Below, piece after piece: positions 9,737-17,370 of a DNA stretch of 48,607 nucleotides (positions within the stretch are counted from its first letter, which is position 1; the number at the start of each line of letters is the position of its first letter). This DNA comes from Rikenellaceae bacterium (lineage in GTDB: Bacteria; Bacteroidota; Bacteroidia; Bacteroidales; Rikenellaceae), in assembly GCA_009783565.1 (NCBI GenBank), contig WRDF01000013.1, positions 1-48,607 on the forward strand, given 5' to 3'. The position numbers and the translations under genes were made by a program. Under the pieces are notes generated by a model. It had not been told where the DNA came from. It did not search any database and was given only the letters and a program-made list of their open reading frames with translations.

Positions 9737-9744
9737 CAAAGATA
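9737..9744 (-). promoter_or_regulatory. -7 promoter element (TATCTTTG) of the efflux operon
   Basis: The minus strand reads TATCTTTG here, an exact TAnnTTTG match about 40 nt before the ATG at 9695. No good -33 TTTG at 18-21 nt is visible. This is the only promoter-like site found for the four-gene efflux operon. Confidence 0.6.
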
Positions 9745-9854
9745 AACAAATATTTTTATGTTAGGGTCTGTTTTCAAATACCGAGCGACGGATTTTAAGG
9801 AATTTATAACAACTTGTTATTTATATTTATAGTGGTTTGTATCCTTTTTCAGTT

Positions 9855-9862
9855 TATCTTTG
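9855..9862 (+). promoter_or_regulatory. -7 promoter element (TATCTTTG) abutting tsaE
   Basis: TATCTTTG ends only six bases before the tsaE ATG at 9869. A TTTG at 9836-9839 lies 15 nt upstream, shorter than the usual spacing. Given where transcription starts relative to this box in Bacteroides, the mRNA would have almost no 5' leader. Confidence 0.6.
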
Positions 9863-9868
9863 CACTCT

Positions 9869-10294
9869 ATGGAAACTATCGAAATACGTTCTTTGGCCGA
9901 ACTTCCGCAGGCTGCGCATCGCGTTCGCGAATGGCTTGCGGAGCATAACGGCGTGGTGGCGTTTTACGGCGCGATGGGTGCGGGGAAGACCACGCTGATC
10001 CGCGAAATCGCCACTCAGATGGGTGTCGCCGATGCGGTTACAAGTCCCACTTTCGCGCTTATAAACAAATACATCACGGGCGCGGGGCGGCCAATTTATC
10101 ACTTCGACTTCTACCGTATCGACCGCATCGAAGAGGCTTTCGATCTGGGCTATGAAGAATATTTTTATGGCGGTGCACTGTGCCTCGTGGAGTGGCCTGA
10201 GAAAATCGAAAACCTGCTGCCCGACAACACTCTGCGCATCCGCATCGACACCGACCCCACTGCCGAACAGGCGCGAAAAATCACAATAGAATAG
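9869..10294 (+). CDS. tsaE: tRNA threonylcarbamoyladenosine biosynthesis ATPase TsaE
   Basis: A 141-residue cytoplasmic P-loop ATPase that works with TsaB, TsaC and TsaD to make N6-threonylcarbamoyladenosine at position 37 of ANN-decoding tRNAs. Visible signatures are the Walker A GAMGAGKTT (residues 34-42), SPTFALINKY, HFDFYRI and the C-terminal EWPEKI, all characteristic of the YjeE/TsaE family, and the length is normal. The ATG at 9869 (METIEIRS) is preferred; an in-frame TTG nine bases upstream overlaps the -7 promoter box. The stop TAG is followed with no gap by CACACGCGTGT and then a long perfect palindrome that may end the transcript. tsaB/tsaD are not in the window. Confidence 0.95.
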   Translation: METIEIRSLAELPQAAHRVREWLAEHNGVVAFYGAMGAGKTTLIREIATQMGVADAVTSPTFALINKYITGAGRPIYHFDFYRIDRIEEAFDLGYEEYFYGGALCLVEWPEKIENLLPDNTLRIRIDTDPTAEQARKITIE

Positions 10295-10303
10295 CACACG
10301 CGT

Positions 10304-10383
10304 GTCATTGCGAGCCTGAAAGGCGAAGCAATCCGGAACGCCGCGAAAGACTGGATTGCTTCGCCTTTCAGGCTCGCAATGAC
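10304..10383. repeat. Perfect 31-bp inverted repeat, palindromic family A, copy 1
   Basis: Arms 10304-10334 and 10353-10383 are exact reverse complements, starting GTCATTGCGAG and ending CGAAGCAATCC, around an 18-nt loop. Inside each arm CCTGAAAGG is itself a small palindrome. It lies between tsaE and the acyl-protein synthetase gene and could end tsaE transcripts. A second copy is at 19701-19782. Confidence 0.9.
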
Positions 10384-10411
10384 GCGTGCGTGCGGCAGTA
10401 ACAAATTACCC

Positions 10412-11392
10412 ATGATCGCGATAGACGACATACTGAATATCACGGGCGGCGGCGATTTCGAGGCGGCGGCGATGGAGGTATTCTACCGTCAGGCGCGCGA
10501 ATGTGCGCCGTATCGTGAATATCTTTCGTCGATAGGTGTTAAGGCCGACGCAATAAAGCGGGTGGAGGAAATTCCGTTCCTGCCGATCGAACTGTTCAAA
10601 ACGCATTATGTTTATTGTGCGCCGACGCAGCCTGAAACGGTTTTTACGAGCAGCGGCACGGGCGGCGAGGGCGTGGCGCGACATTATATCGCCCGCGCGG
10701 CAAACTACGAAAAAACATTCCGGCGGGCGTTCGAAATGTTTTATGGCGACCCCGCGCGCATGGCGATTTACGCATTGCTGCCCGGTTATGCCGAGCGCAC
10801 GGAGTCGTCGCTTATTTATATGATAGACAGCCTGATACGTTCTTCCGGGTGTGGGCGCGGCGGGTTCTATCTGCGCGATCACGAGCGTTTGCTCGACGAC
10901 CTGCGAGCCGACGCAGGCCCAAAAATACTGTTCGGCGTCAGTCATGCCTTGCTCGATCTTGCGGAAAGCGGCAAAGAGTTGCACCGAGCGCTGAATGATG
11001 CTATTGTGATGGAGACGGGCGGCATGAAGGGGCGGCGCGAGGAGATGAGCAAGGAAGAGCTTCACGCCATTCTGTGCCATGCTTTCGGTGTCGGCGAGAT
11101 TCATTCCGAATATGGCATGGCCGAACTCTCGTCACAGGCTTATTCCGGTGGTCGCAATATATTCCGCACCCCGCCGTGGATGCGCGTCTCCGTGCGCGAC
11201 CTCAACGATCCGTTCGCGCGTCTGCCCGCCGGAGCGCGCGGCGGCATCAACATCATCGACCTTGCCAATCTTTCGTCCTGTGCGTTCATTCAGACCCACG
11301 ACGTGGGTCTGGTGCACTCCGACGGGAGTTTTTCTGTCTTCGGCCGCGCCGACCGCAGCGAAATACGCGGCTGTAATCTGTTGGTGTTATAA
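10412..11392 (+). CDS. LuxE-family acyl-protein synthetase / acyltransferase
   Basis: A 326-residue cytoplasmic protein of the LuxE-like branch of adenylate-forming (ANL) enzymes, which activate a carboxylic acid with ATP. Recognisable parts are FLPIELFKTH (about 56-65), the phosphate-binding loop TSSGTGGEG (79-87), HSEYGMAELSSQAY corresponding to the GMTE adenylate motif, and the C-terminal THDVGLV...GRADRSEIRGCNLLVL. The large C-terminal ANL domain is short, as usual in this subfamily. I place the start at the ATG at 10412 (MIAIDDIL); an upstream in-frame ATG falls inside the palindromic repeat. The acyl substrate is unknown; relatives act in surface-polymer or lipid pathways, but nothing nearby decides this. 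Confidence 0.75.
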   Translation: MIAIDDILNITGGGDFEAAAMEVFYRQARECAPYREYLSSIGVKADAIKRVEEIPFLPIELFKTHYVYCAPTQPETVFTSSGTGGEGVARHYIARAANYEKTFRRAFEMFYGDPARMAIYALLPGYAERTESSLIYMIDSLIRSSGCGRGGFYLRDHERLLDDLRADAGPKILFGVSHALLDLAESGKELHRALNDAIVMETGGMKGRREEMSKEELHAILCHAFGVGEIHSEYGMAELSSQAYSGGRNIFRTPPWMRVSVRDLNDPFARLPAGARGGINIIDLANLSSCAFIQTHDVGLVHSDGSFSVFGRADRSEIRGCNLLVL

Positions 11393-11413
11393 TTGCAAGT
11401 ATCGTCGTCGATT

Positions 11414-11458
11414 ATTGTCATTGTAGAATGCGCTTGTCACGCGTTTTACAATGATAAT
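11414..11458. repeat. 19-bp inverted repeat upstream of mgsA
   Basis: Arms 11414-11432 and 11440-11458 pair along all 19 positions if three G-U pairs are allowed, around a 7-nt loop. It follows the stop of the LuxE-like gene by 21 nt and ends nine bases before the mgsA -7 box, so it could be a terminator without a T-run or an operator overlapping the -33 region. Confidence 0.6.
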
Positions 11459-11466
11459 AATTTAGC

Positions 11467-11474
11467 TACCTTTG
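11467..11474 (+). promoter_or_regulatory. -7 promoter element (TACCTTTG) of mgsA
   Basis: TACCTTTG fits TAnnTTTG. A T-rich TTTTAC at 11444 lies about 19 nt upstream in the -33 place but is within the inverted repeat. The leader to the ATG at 11534 would be about 55 nt. Confidence 0.6.
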
Positions 11475-11533
11475 CTAAACAAAGTCATTCATGCGAGTGC
11501 CGCGAGGCACCTTTGAATAAATTATTCGGGAAA

Positions 11534-12004
11534 ATGAAAAAGAGAGATCTCACGATCGCGCTCGTAGCGCACGACAACATGAAACGCGACCTGGCCGAAT
11601 GGGTCGATGCGAACCACGAAGTTCTGCTGCGTTATCATCTCGTGTGTACCGGCACGACGGGACGCATGGTGGCACGCACGCTCGTAGAAAGGCACGGCGA
11701 CGCGGCTATCGCGGCCGAGAACGTCACACTGCTGAGGTCGGGTCCGTTGGGCGGCGACCAACAACTCGGCTCGATGATTGCAGAGGGGAAGATATATGCG
11801 CTCGTGTTTTTCTGGGACCCGATGCAGGCGCAGCCGCATGATGTGGACGTCAAGGCGCTGCTGCGCATAGCGACGCTCTATAACGTGCCGACGGCTGTGA
11901 ACCGCTCGACGGCCGACTTTCTGATTTCGTCGCCGCTGCTGGGCAGCGACTACCAACCGACGGTAAGGGATTATACGAGTTACGTCGAGCGCAACTTGAA
12001 ATAG
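11534..12004 (+). CDS. mgsA: Methylglyoxal synthase
   Basis: A 156-residue cytoplasmic enzyme converting dihydroxyacetone phosphate to methylglyoxal and phosphate, a bypass of lower glycolysis used under phosphate limitation or carbon overflow. It aligns along its length with Escherichia coli MgsA: VAHD (11-14), TGTTG (39-43), the phosphate/catalytic loop SGPLGGDQQ with Asp75, and FFWDPMQAQPHDVDVKALLR with His102 and Asp105. The ATG at 11534 gives a family-typical N-terminus; longer upstream frames only cover promoter DNA. The TAG stop is followed directly by a 13-nt alternating pyrimidine-purine run (CACGCACGCGTGT) and TTTT. Own promoter at 11467. Confidence 0.96.
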   Translation: MKKRDLTIALVAHDNMKRDLAEWVDANHEVLLRYHLVCTGTTGRMVARTLVERHGDAAIAAENVTLLRSGPLGGDQQLGSMIAEGKIYALVFFWDPMQAQPHDVDVKALLRIATLYNVPTAVNRSTADFLISSPLLGSDYQPTVRDYTSYVERNLK

Positions 12005-12017
12005 CACGCACGCGTGT

Positions 12018-12104
12018 TTTCCAGCCTGCCGGATGCTATCCCCAAGCTGTAAATTCAAAAACAGACCAGCGATAGATTCCTCTGCCTGTGGCGTTCGGAA
12101 TGAA
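12018..12104. repeat. Decayed family B palindromic repeat, copy 3
   Basis: The right half, about 12068-12104, read on the minus strand is TCATTCCGAAC, a mini-hairpin GCCACAGGC, then AGAGGAATCTATCG, matching family B. The loop (AAATTCAAA...AGCGATAG) also matches copy 1. The left half has drifted and retains only GCCTGCCGGAT. It lies between mgsA and tamB. Confidence 0.6.
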
Positions 12105-12125
12105 AAAATGAAGTAAGAGCGGCTT

Positions 12126-15100
12126 GTGAAGATCGTTAAAAAAATCGTGAAATGGGTTTTGCGGGCGGCGTTGTCGCTCGCGGGGTTATTGCTGTTTCTC
12201 GTTTTTTTGGCTTATCTGCCGCCGGTTCAGGATTTCTTAATACGCAAGGCGACGGGCTACGTCTCGGAGCAGATGGCGTTAGACCTTGAAATAGAACGTC
12301 TGCGCCTGCGCTTTCCGCTGAGTTTGGAGGTCGATAACACTGCGCTGCGAACGACAGAGGGCGACACGCTGTTGAGCGCGGGAATGCTGCGTGCGCGCGT
12401 GGGCGTGCTGCCGTTGTTGGCGGGAAAGGTTGAGGTGCGGCGGCTCGTGCTCTTGGATGCACACGTCGGATTCGACGGCGAAACGTCCGATGCGATGGCG
12501 TTTGCCGCGACCGTAGGTCGGCTCGAACTGGACGGGGTGCGGGCGAAGTTGAGCGAAAGGTCGGTGAGTGCGACAAGGGTGTTATTGCGCGATGCGACGG
12601 TGGGGCTGATGCTCGGCGCGGCACAGGACACAACGGCGACGACCGACACCATCCCATGGCATATCGAGGCGGGACGACTCGACCTTCGGCGTGTGGCATT
12701 CGATATGAGTATGCAGGACTCGCGCCTTGCTGTTACGCTCGGCAACGGGCGCATTGACGGCGTGGATGCGCGCCTTGCCGAGCAGGCGGTCGATGTGCGG
12801 CGCATACGGCTCAGCGATGGCGATATTAATTTCACGACCGACGGCACGGCGGCAACACCCGCATCCGCGCCTGTGTCTGCACCGCCGGTCGATTCGTTAA
12901 CGCCGGTGTCGCCCTTTTGGACGATCCGCGCGGGAAGTGTGGAGGTGGCGCGCACGGCGGCAGAATATTCGAGTGGCGCGCCGGGGGTCGCGAAAGAAGG
13001 TTTCGATCCGTCTCATATACGCGTCGATAGGCTGAGCCTGCGTATAGATTCGGTTTATAATCGCGGCGGCGATATGTCGGCGACGCTACGCTCGCTCAGT
13101 CTGAAAGAACGCAGCGGCATCGAGATCACAAAAGGCGAGGGACGATTCGCGGCGGACAGCAGTGGTCTGCTGCTCAGCGGCTTAGACCTGCGGACAGCGG
13201 CCTCGACCGTGCAGGCGGACGTGCGGGCGAACCTGCATAGCGCGGATGCACCGCTGGCGGCAAAGTTCGGCGCGTCGCTGGCGGGGTCGGATGTCGTGAT
13301 GCTCTTCCCCCAAGCGGCCGCTGCACGGCCACAGCTGCGCGGCGAGACCCTCACCGTCGAAGGCGACATCACGGGTACGGCGAGCGAAATAGTTATTCGG
13401 ACATTGCGTGCCGATATGCCGCCCGACATCGCTTTCAGCGCATCGGGCGAATTGCGTGCGCCCGCAGGCGGACAGTTGACGACAGTCGGCGACCTTAGCG
13501 GCAGCCTGCGTCTCGACGGCGACTTTCGCAACATGGCATTCGTCAAAGCGTTGCTGCCTGAGAGCGTGCGCACGTGGGTCGAACTGCCGCGCCGCATGAC
13601 GTTCGCGGCCGACCTCACGGCGCGGCGCGGGGCTTATGATGCCGCGTTGAGAATCACAGCCGACGGCGGCGCGCTCGACCTCGACGGGACATTGGACGTG
13701 CGCACCGAAAGCTATCGCGCACACATTGTGGCGCGAGAGTTCCCGTTGCAGAGTTTTCTTGCGGCCGATTCGCTCGGTGCGGCGTCGTTCACGCTTGCTG
13801 CCGACGGGCGCGGTTTCGACCCGAGAGCAACGACTACGCGCACCGACATAGATATTAAAGTCGCGCACCTGGAATATCGCCGTTATGACTATCGCGACGT
13901 GGAAATCGCGGCCGCGCTGGCCGACAACACTCTCGCCGGAACGCTGCGCAGTGCGAGCGATGCGCTGCGGTTCGACCTCGCGGTGGGCGGGTCGATGCGT
14001 GCGAACGGCGCGTGGAATGCGCAGGTGAAGGGACTTGTAGCCGAAGCTGACCTGCGACAAATGCACCTGTCCGAGCTACCGCTTGCTTTCTCAGGCAAAA
14101 TCGATGCGAGTGCATCGGCCGGAGGGATACCGATGGCCGCGCGCACGGCGCGTCTCGAACGGACGGGCTATGCGACGCGCGCGCCAGGCGAGGAACGCAT
14201 TGACGAGGAACGCACTGGTGAAGAGCGCACTGGTGAAGAGCGCACCGGCGAACGAGCGCGGACGGAAGGAACGAGCGGTGAGAGAACCTACGGCCTCGAT
14301 GTGACGCTCGATTCGGTACGCCTTGTGCACGGCGAGAATACCGACTACGTCACGCGTACGACCATTGCAGCGGCGGCCGACCTGCGATCGGTGGTGGCGC
14401 GGGTGCGCGCGGGCGACTTTGCGCTCGACTTCAACTCGCCGGTGTCGCTGGGCACGCTCACTGACGGTTTCTCCGCCGTTTCGGGTATGCTCGCAAGCCA
14501 GATCCGCGAGCGCGATGTGGATTTTCAGCACGTGGAGGAGGTAATGCCGGCATTCGACCTCGACGTGCAGATCGGGCGCAACAATCCGGTGCACAGCGTC
14601 ATAAAAGATCGCGGTTACGACTTCCGCAAAGCCTCGATCACGTCGCACAACAACGACACTACGGCATTCCGTTTCCGCGGATTGGTCGAAAACTTCCGCA
14701 CCGCAGGCGGTCTTGCGCTCGACACGCTGAACTTCGGGCTGGGACAGCGGAACGAACGGCTTACATACTTCGTGCGTCTTGCGAACCGTCCGGGTAACAT
14801 TGAACAGCTCGCGCTCATTTATCTATACGGAACTATCGGCGGCGACAGCATCAGCGCCAACATAAACCAACGTAACCGCGACGGGCAGCGTGGCTTTGTC
14901 TTCGGCTTGGCCGCCCACATAGGCGAGGATGCCGTGCGCGCCGGCTTCATTGCCGACACCATGACATTCGCATACGACACGTGGCGCGCGAATCCGGACA
15001 ATTATTTTGAGTATCGCTTCGACGGCGAAATGTATGCCGATGTGGCGTTGGAAAATCTGAGCCGCACGGGGAATTATCTGCGCATCACGTCGGCCGATTA

Positions 15101-17324
15101 CCCCGCACTCGGCGGAGGCGGTGCGGTGCGCCTCGACATCGCCGGACTGGAAGTGGGTAAAGCGCTCGACCTGCTGCCTGCGCCGCCGCCTGTGGACGGC
15201 GTGCTCACGACCGACATCGTGCTGGGGATGCGGCATGCGCTGCTGGTGCTCGACGGCACGGCGGCGATAACGAACCTGAGTTACGACCGGCGGCGGGTGG
15301 GCGACATGAAACTGCTCTCAAAGGTGCAGGCGGGCGAACAAGGAGTTTGGGATATCGATATGGAGTTGGATGTGGACGGGAAAAAAGCGTTGGCTGCGCG
15401 CGGAACTTTCGATACCGGTGACGGAGCGATAGCTCTTGCGCTCGACGCTGAGGAGTTTCCGCTTACTGTGTGCAACGCCTTCCTGCCGCCTGACATGGTA
15501 TCGTTGTTGGGTGCGCTGAACGGCCGCCTCCAACTCACCGGTACATCCGCTGCGCCCGTTATCGACGGTTCGCTCAGGTTCGACAACGGGCAGATGGCGA
15601 TACCGATCACAGGCACGGCGTTCAGCATATCGGACGGTGCGGTGCGTATTTCGCGCAGCCGAATCCGCCTGCGCGACTTCGGCCTTGTCGCCCCCAACCG
15701 GCAGTTGTTGGGCGCGGACGGTACGGTGGATATGACTGACATTCGGCGCATCACGGCCGACGTCTCGATATCGGCCCGTGACTTTCAGGCGGTCAATGCG
15801 CCGCGTAACCGTGGGTCGCAGATTTACGGTCTGGTGGTCGTGAACGCCGATATGACGGCGCGCGGCCCGCTTGCCGAACTCGTGCTGCGCGGCAATCTGA
15901 GAGTGCTGCGCACGACGGATGTGGTCTACACCATGCGCGAATCGCCTTTGGCGGTGGGCAGTGTTAGGCAGAATATCGTCACGTTCACATCGTTTGACTA
16001 TGCCGAAGAAATGGGTGCGGACGACACGCCGCAGTTGGCGCGCACGGGCGGAGTGGACATACTGCTGAACGTCGACCTGGACGACGACGTGCAGGCGACC
16101 GTAAATCTCACCGAAAGCGGCAGCGACCGCGTGGAACTCACGGGGAGCGGCCGCCTCGCGTACAGCATGAACACGCAGGGCGATGTGCGTCTTACGGGGC
16201 GTTACGACATCTCGGACGGTACGGTGGTTTACAGCCCGCCGATCCCGATGATTTCGCAGAAAGTCTTCGCCATCGAAGGCGACAGCTACGTGCAATGGAC
16301 GGGCGAGATGGCCAACCCGCAGTTTAATATTCAGGCCGTCGAAACGGTGCGCACCAATGTAGTGCACACCGACGGGCAACGCGAAAACGTGCGCTTCGAA
16401 GTTCTGATCCGCATATCGGGGACGCTCGACAGCCCGGCCATAACGTTCGATGTCGATGCGCCGGACAGCTTTGCGGTGCGCGACGAACTGACGATGATGA
16501 CCGCCGAAGATCGCAACCAACAGGCTATTGCGCTGCTTTTGTATGGCGTTTACACGGGGCCGAGTACGACGACCAGCCGCGGCGGACTCGATCCCAACAG
16601 TATGCTGGCCTCGTTCATCGAACGCGAAATAAACCAGTGGGCGCGCAACGCGCTGAGTGGCATCGACGTGTCGTTCGGCATACGCACGGAAGACGACATG
16701 CAGACCGGTATCCATAACCAGTATTCCTATCAGGTCTCGAAGAGTCTTTGGAACGACCGCCTGCGGGTGAGCGTGGGCGGCAGCGTGAGCGACGGGCCGG
16801 CGGCGGCGCAGCAAAATATGGCCGATAACCTGCTGGAAGACGTCTCGTTAGAGTACCGCATCACGCAGCGCGACAATATGTTTATTCGCGGTTATCGCCA
16901 TACGATGATGGACATTCTCGAAGGACGCATCGTCGAGACAGGAGGCGGATTCTTGTTGCGGCGGCGGATGGAGCGGCTCAGCGAACTGTTCCGCCTGTTG
17001 CCGCCGCCCGAGGTGCGTGCGGTGCGTACCGAACGCCGTCAGTATCGCGACAGTTTGCGCATCGAGGAGAGAGCGGCGCAGCGTGATACCGCGCACAGGA
17101 TTCTGACTCCTGAGGATTCGCTGCGCCGTGCTGCGTGGCGTGCGCGGCGCGGTCTCGATACAGAGACAGAAGGCGGCGTTCATGACAGCGTCGGTGAGCG
17201 GAATGTTATCCCGCGCGATCCGGGCAGGTTCGACCGCATACCTGCTCGCGATACGATACCTGCGCGTAACGGCGATGCGGTGCTGCGGCGCAACGATGAT
17301 ATTATCAGAGACGATGACGAATAA
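12126..17324 (+). CDS. tamB: Translocation and assembly module protein TamB (DUF490/AsmA-like)
   Basis: A very large (1732 residues) inner-membrane-anchored periplasmic protein that partners with TamA/TamL and, in proteobacteria, serves outer-membrane protein assembly and phospholipid movement. Residues about 8-30 form the single N-terminal helix; an AsmA-like beta-rich region fills the middle; the C-terminal DUF490/TamB domain is recognisable at about 1130-1570 (SPPIPMISQKVFAIEG, ISGTLDSPAITFDVDAP, NQQAIALLLYGVY). After it comes a long arginine- and aspartate-rich tail to residue 1732. Residues 689-708 are four copies of a pentapeptide of the form EERTG, from a 15-bp tandem repeat. The start is a GTG (VKIVKKIVKWVL) because no ATG fits before the membrane helix. 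Longer than E. coli TamB (about 1259), as is common in Bacteroidetes. tamL follows 43 bp downstream. Confidence 0.92.
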   Translation: MKIVKKIVKWVLRAALSLAGLLLFLVFLAYLPPVQDFLIRKATGYVSEQMALDLEIERLRLRFPLSLEVDNTALRTTEGDTLLSAGMLRARVGVLPLLAGKVEVRRLVLLDAHVGFDGETSDAMAFAATVGRLELDGVRAKLSERSVSATRVLLRDATVGLMLGAAQDTTATTDTIPWHIEAGRLDLRRVAFDMSMQDSRLAVTLGNGRIDGVDARLAEQAVDVRRIRLSDGDINFTTDGTAATPASAPVSAPPVDSLTPVSPFWTIRAGSVEVARTAAEYSSGAPGVAKEGFDPSHIRVDRLSLRIDSVYNRGGDMSATLRSLSLKERSGIEITKGEGRFAADSSGLLLSGLDLRTAASTVQADVRANLHSADAPLAAKFGASLAGSDVVMLFPQAAAARPQLRGETLTVEGDITGTASEIVIRTLRADMPPDIAFSASGELRAPAGGQLTTVGDLSGSLRLDGDFRNMAFVKALLPESVRTWVELPRRMTFAADLTARRGAYDAALRITADGGALDLDGTLDVRTESYRAHIVAREFPLQSFLAADSLGAASFTLAADGRGFDPRATTTRTDIDIKVAHLEYRRYDYRDVEIAAALADNTLAGTLRSASDALRFDLAVGGSMRANGAWNAQVKGLVAEADLRQMHLSELPLAFSGKIDASASAGGIPMAARTARLERTGYATRAPGEERIDEERTGEERTGEERTGERARTEGTSGERTYGLDVTLDSVRLVHGENTDYVTRTTIAAAADLRSVVARVRAGDFALDFNSPVSLGTLTDGFSAVSGMLASQIRERDVDFQHVEEVMPAFDLDVQIGRNNPVHSVIKDRGYDFRKASITSHNNDTTAFRFRGLVENFRTAGGLALDTLNFGLGQRNERLTYFVRLANRPGNIEQLALIYLYGTIGGDSISANINQRNRDGQRGFVFGLAAHIGEDAVRAGFIADTMTFAYDTWRANPDNYFEYRFDGEMYADVALENLSRTGNYLRITSADYPALGGGGAVRLDIAGLEVGKALDLLPAPPPVDGVLTTDIVLGMRHALLVLDGTAAITNLSYDRRRVGDMKLLSKVQAGEQGVWDIDMELDVDGKKALAARGTFDTGDGAIALALDAEEFPLTVCNAFLPPDMVSLLGALNGRLQLTGTSAAPVIDGSLRFDNGQMAIPITGTAFSISDGAVRISRSRIRLRDFGLVAPNRQLLGADGTVDMTDIRRITADVSISARDFQAVNAPRNRGSQIYGLVVVNADMTARGPLAELVLRGNLRVLRTTDVVYTMRESPLAVGSVRQNIVTFTSFDYAEEMGADDTPQLARTGGVDILLNVDLDDDVQATVNLTESGSDRVELTGSGRLAYSMNTQGDVRLTGRYDISDGTVVYSPPIPMISQKVFAIEGDSYVQWTGEMANPQFNIQAVETVRTNVVHTDGQRENVRFEVLIRISGTLDSPAITFDVDAPDSFAVRDELTMMTAEDRNQQAIALLLYGVYTGPSTTTSRGGLDPNSMLASFIEREINQWARNALSGIDVSFGIRTEDDMQTGIHNQYSYQVSKSLWNDRLRVSVGGSVSDGPAAAQQNMADNLLEDVSLEYRITQRDNMFIRGYRHTMMDILEGRIVETGGGFLLRRRMERLSELFRLLPPPEVRAVRTERRQYRDSLRIEERAAQRDTAHRILTPEDSLRRAAWRARRGLDTETEGGVHDSVGERNVIPRDPGRFDRIPARDTIPARNGDAVLRRNDDIIRDDDE
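14190..14249 (+). repeat. In-frame 15-bp tandem repeat inside tamB (4 units)
   Basis: Units start at 14190, 14205, 14220 and 14235 with the form GARGARCGCACTGGT and small variations; they encode EERID then EERTG three times. A further partial GAACGAGCGC follows. The reading frame is kept, so copy-number change would lengthen or shorten a hydrophilic segment of the protein without breaking it. Confidence 0.9.
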
Positions 17325-17358
17325 TTGTTAATTACAAATTACGCGACAGCCAATAAAA

Positions 17359-17370
17359 CACACGCGTGTG
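17359..17370. repeat. CACACGCGTGTG palindrome carrying the tamL start codon
   Basis: A perfect 12-bp palindrome whose last three bases are the GTG start of tamL. An identical 12-mer follows the tamL stop codon at 19663-19674. Confidence 0.85.

Noticed and set aside
10304..10383. Perfect 31-bp palindrome considered as an insertion-sequence end or CRISPR unit
   Set aside because: There is no transposase frame next to it, no direct repeats with regular spacers, and only one further copy in the window; a dispersed palindromic repeat is the better reading.
15318..16814. Long open frame (498 codons) on the minus strand inside tamB
   Set aside because: It is antisense to the conserved TamB C-terminal domain and arises from GC-rich codon bias; its product is Arg/His-rich with no family features. 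The same holds for the other long antisense frames in tamB, tamL, hutH, hutI and the RND genes.
17325..17345. AATTACAAATTACG-type short repeats after tamB and again near 20425-20455
   Set aside because: Simple AT-rich intergenic repeats common in Bacteroidetes; too short and degenerate to define an element here.
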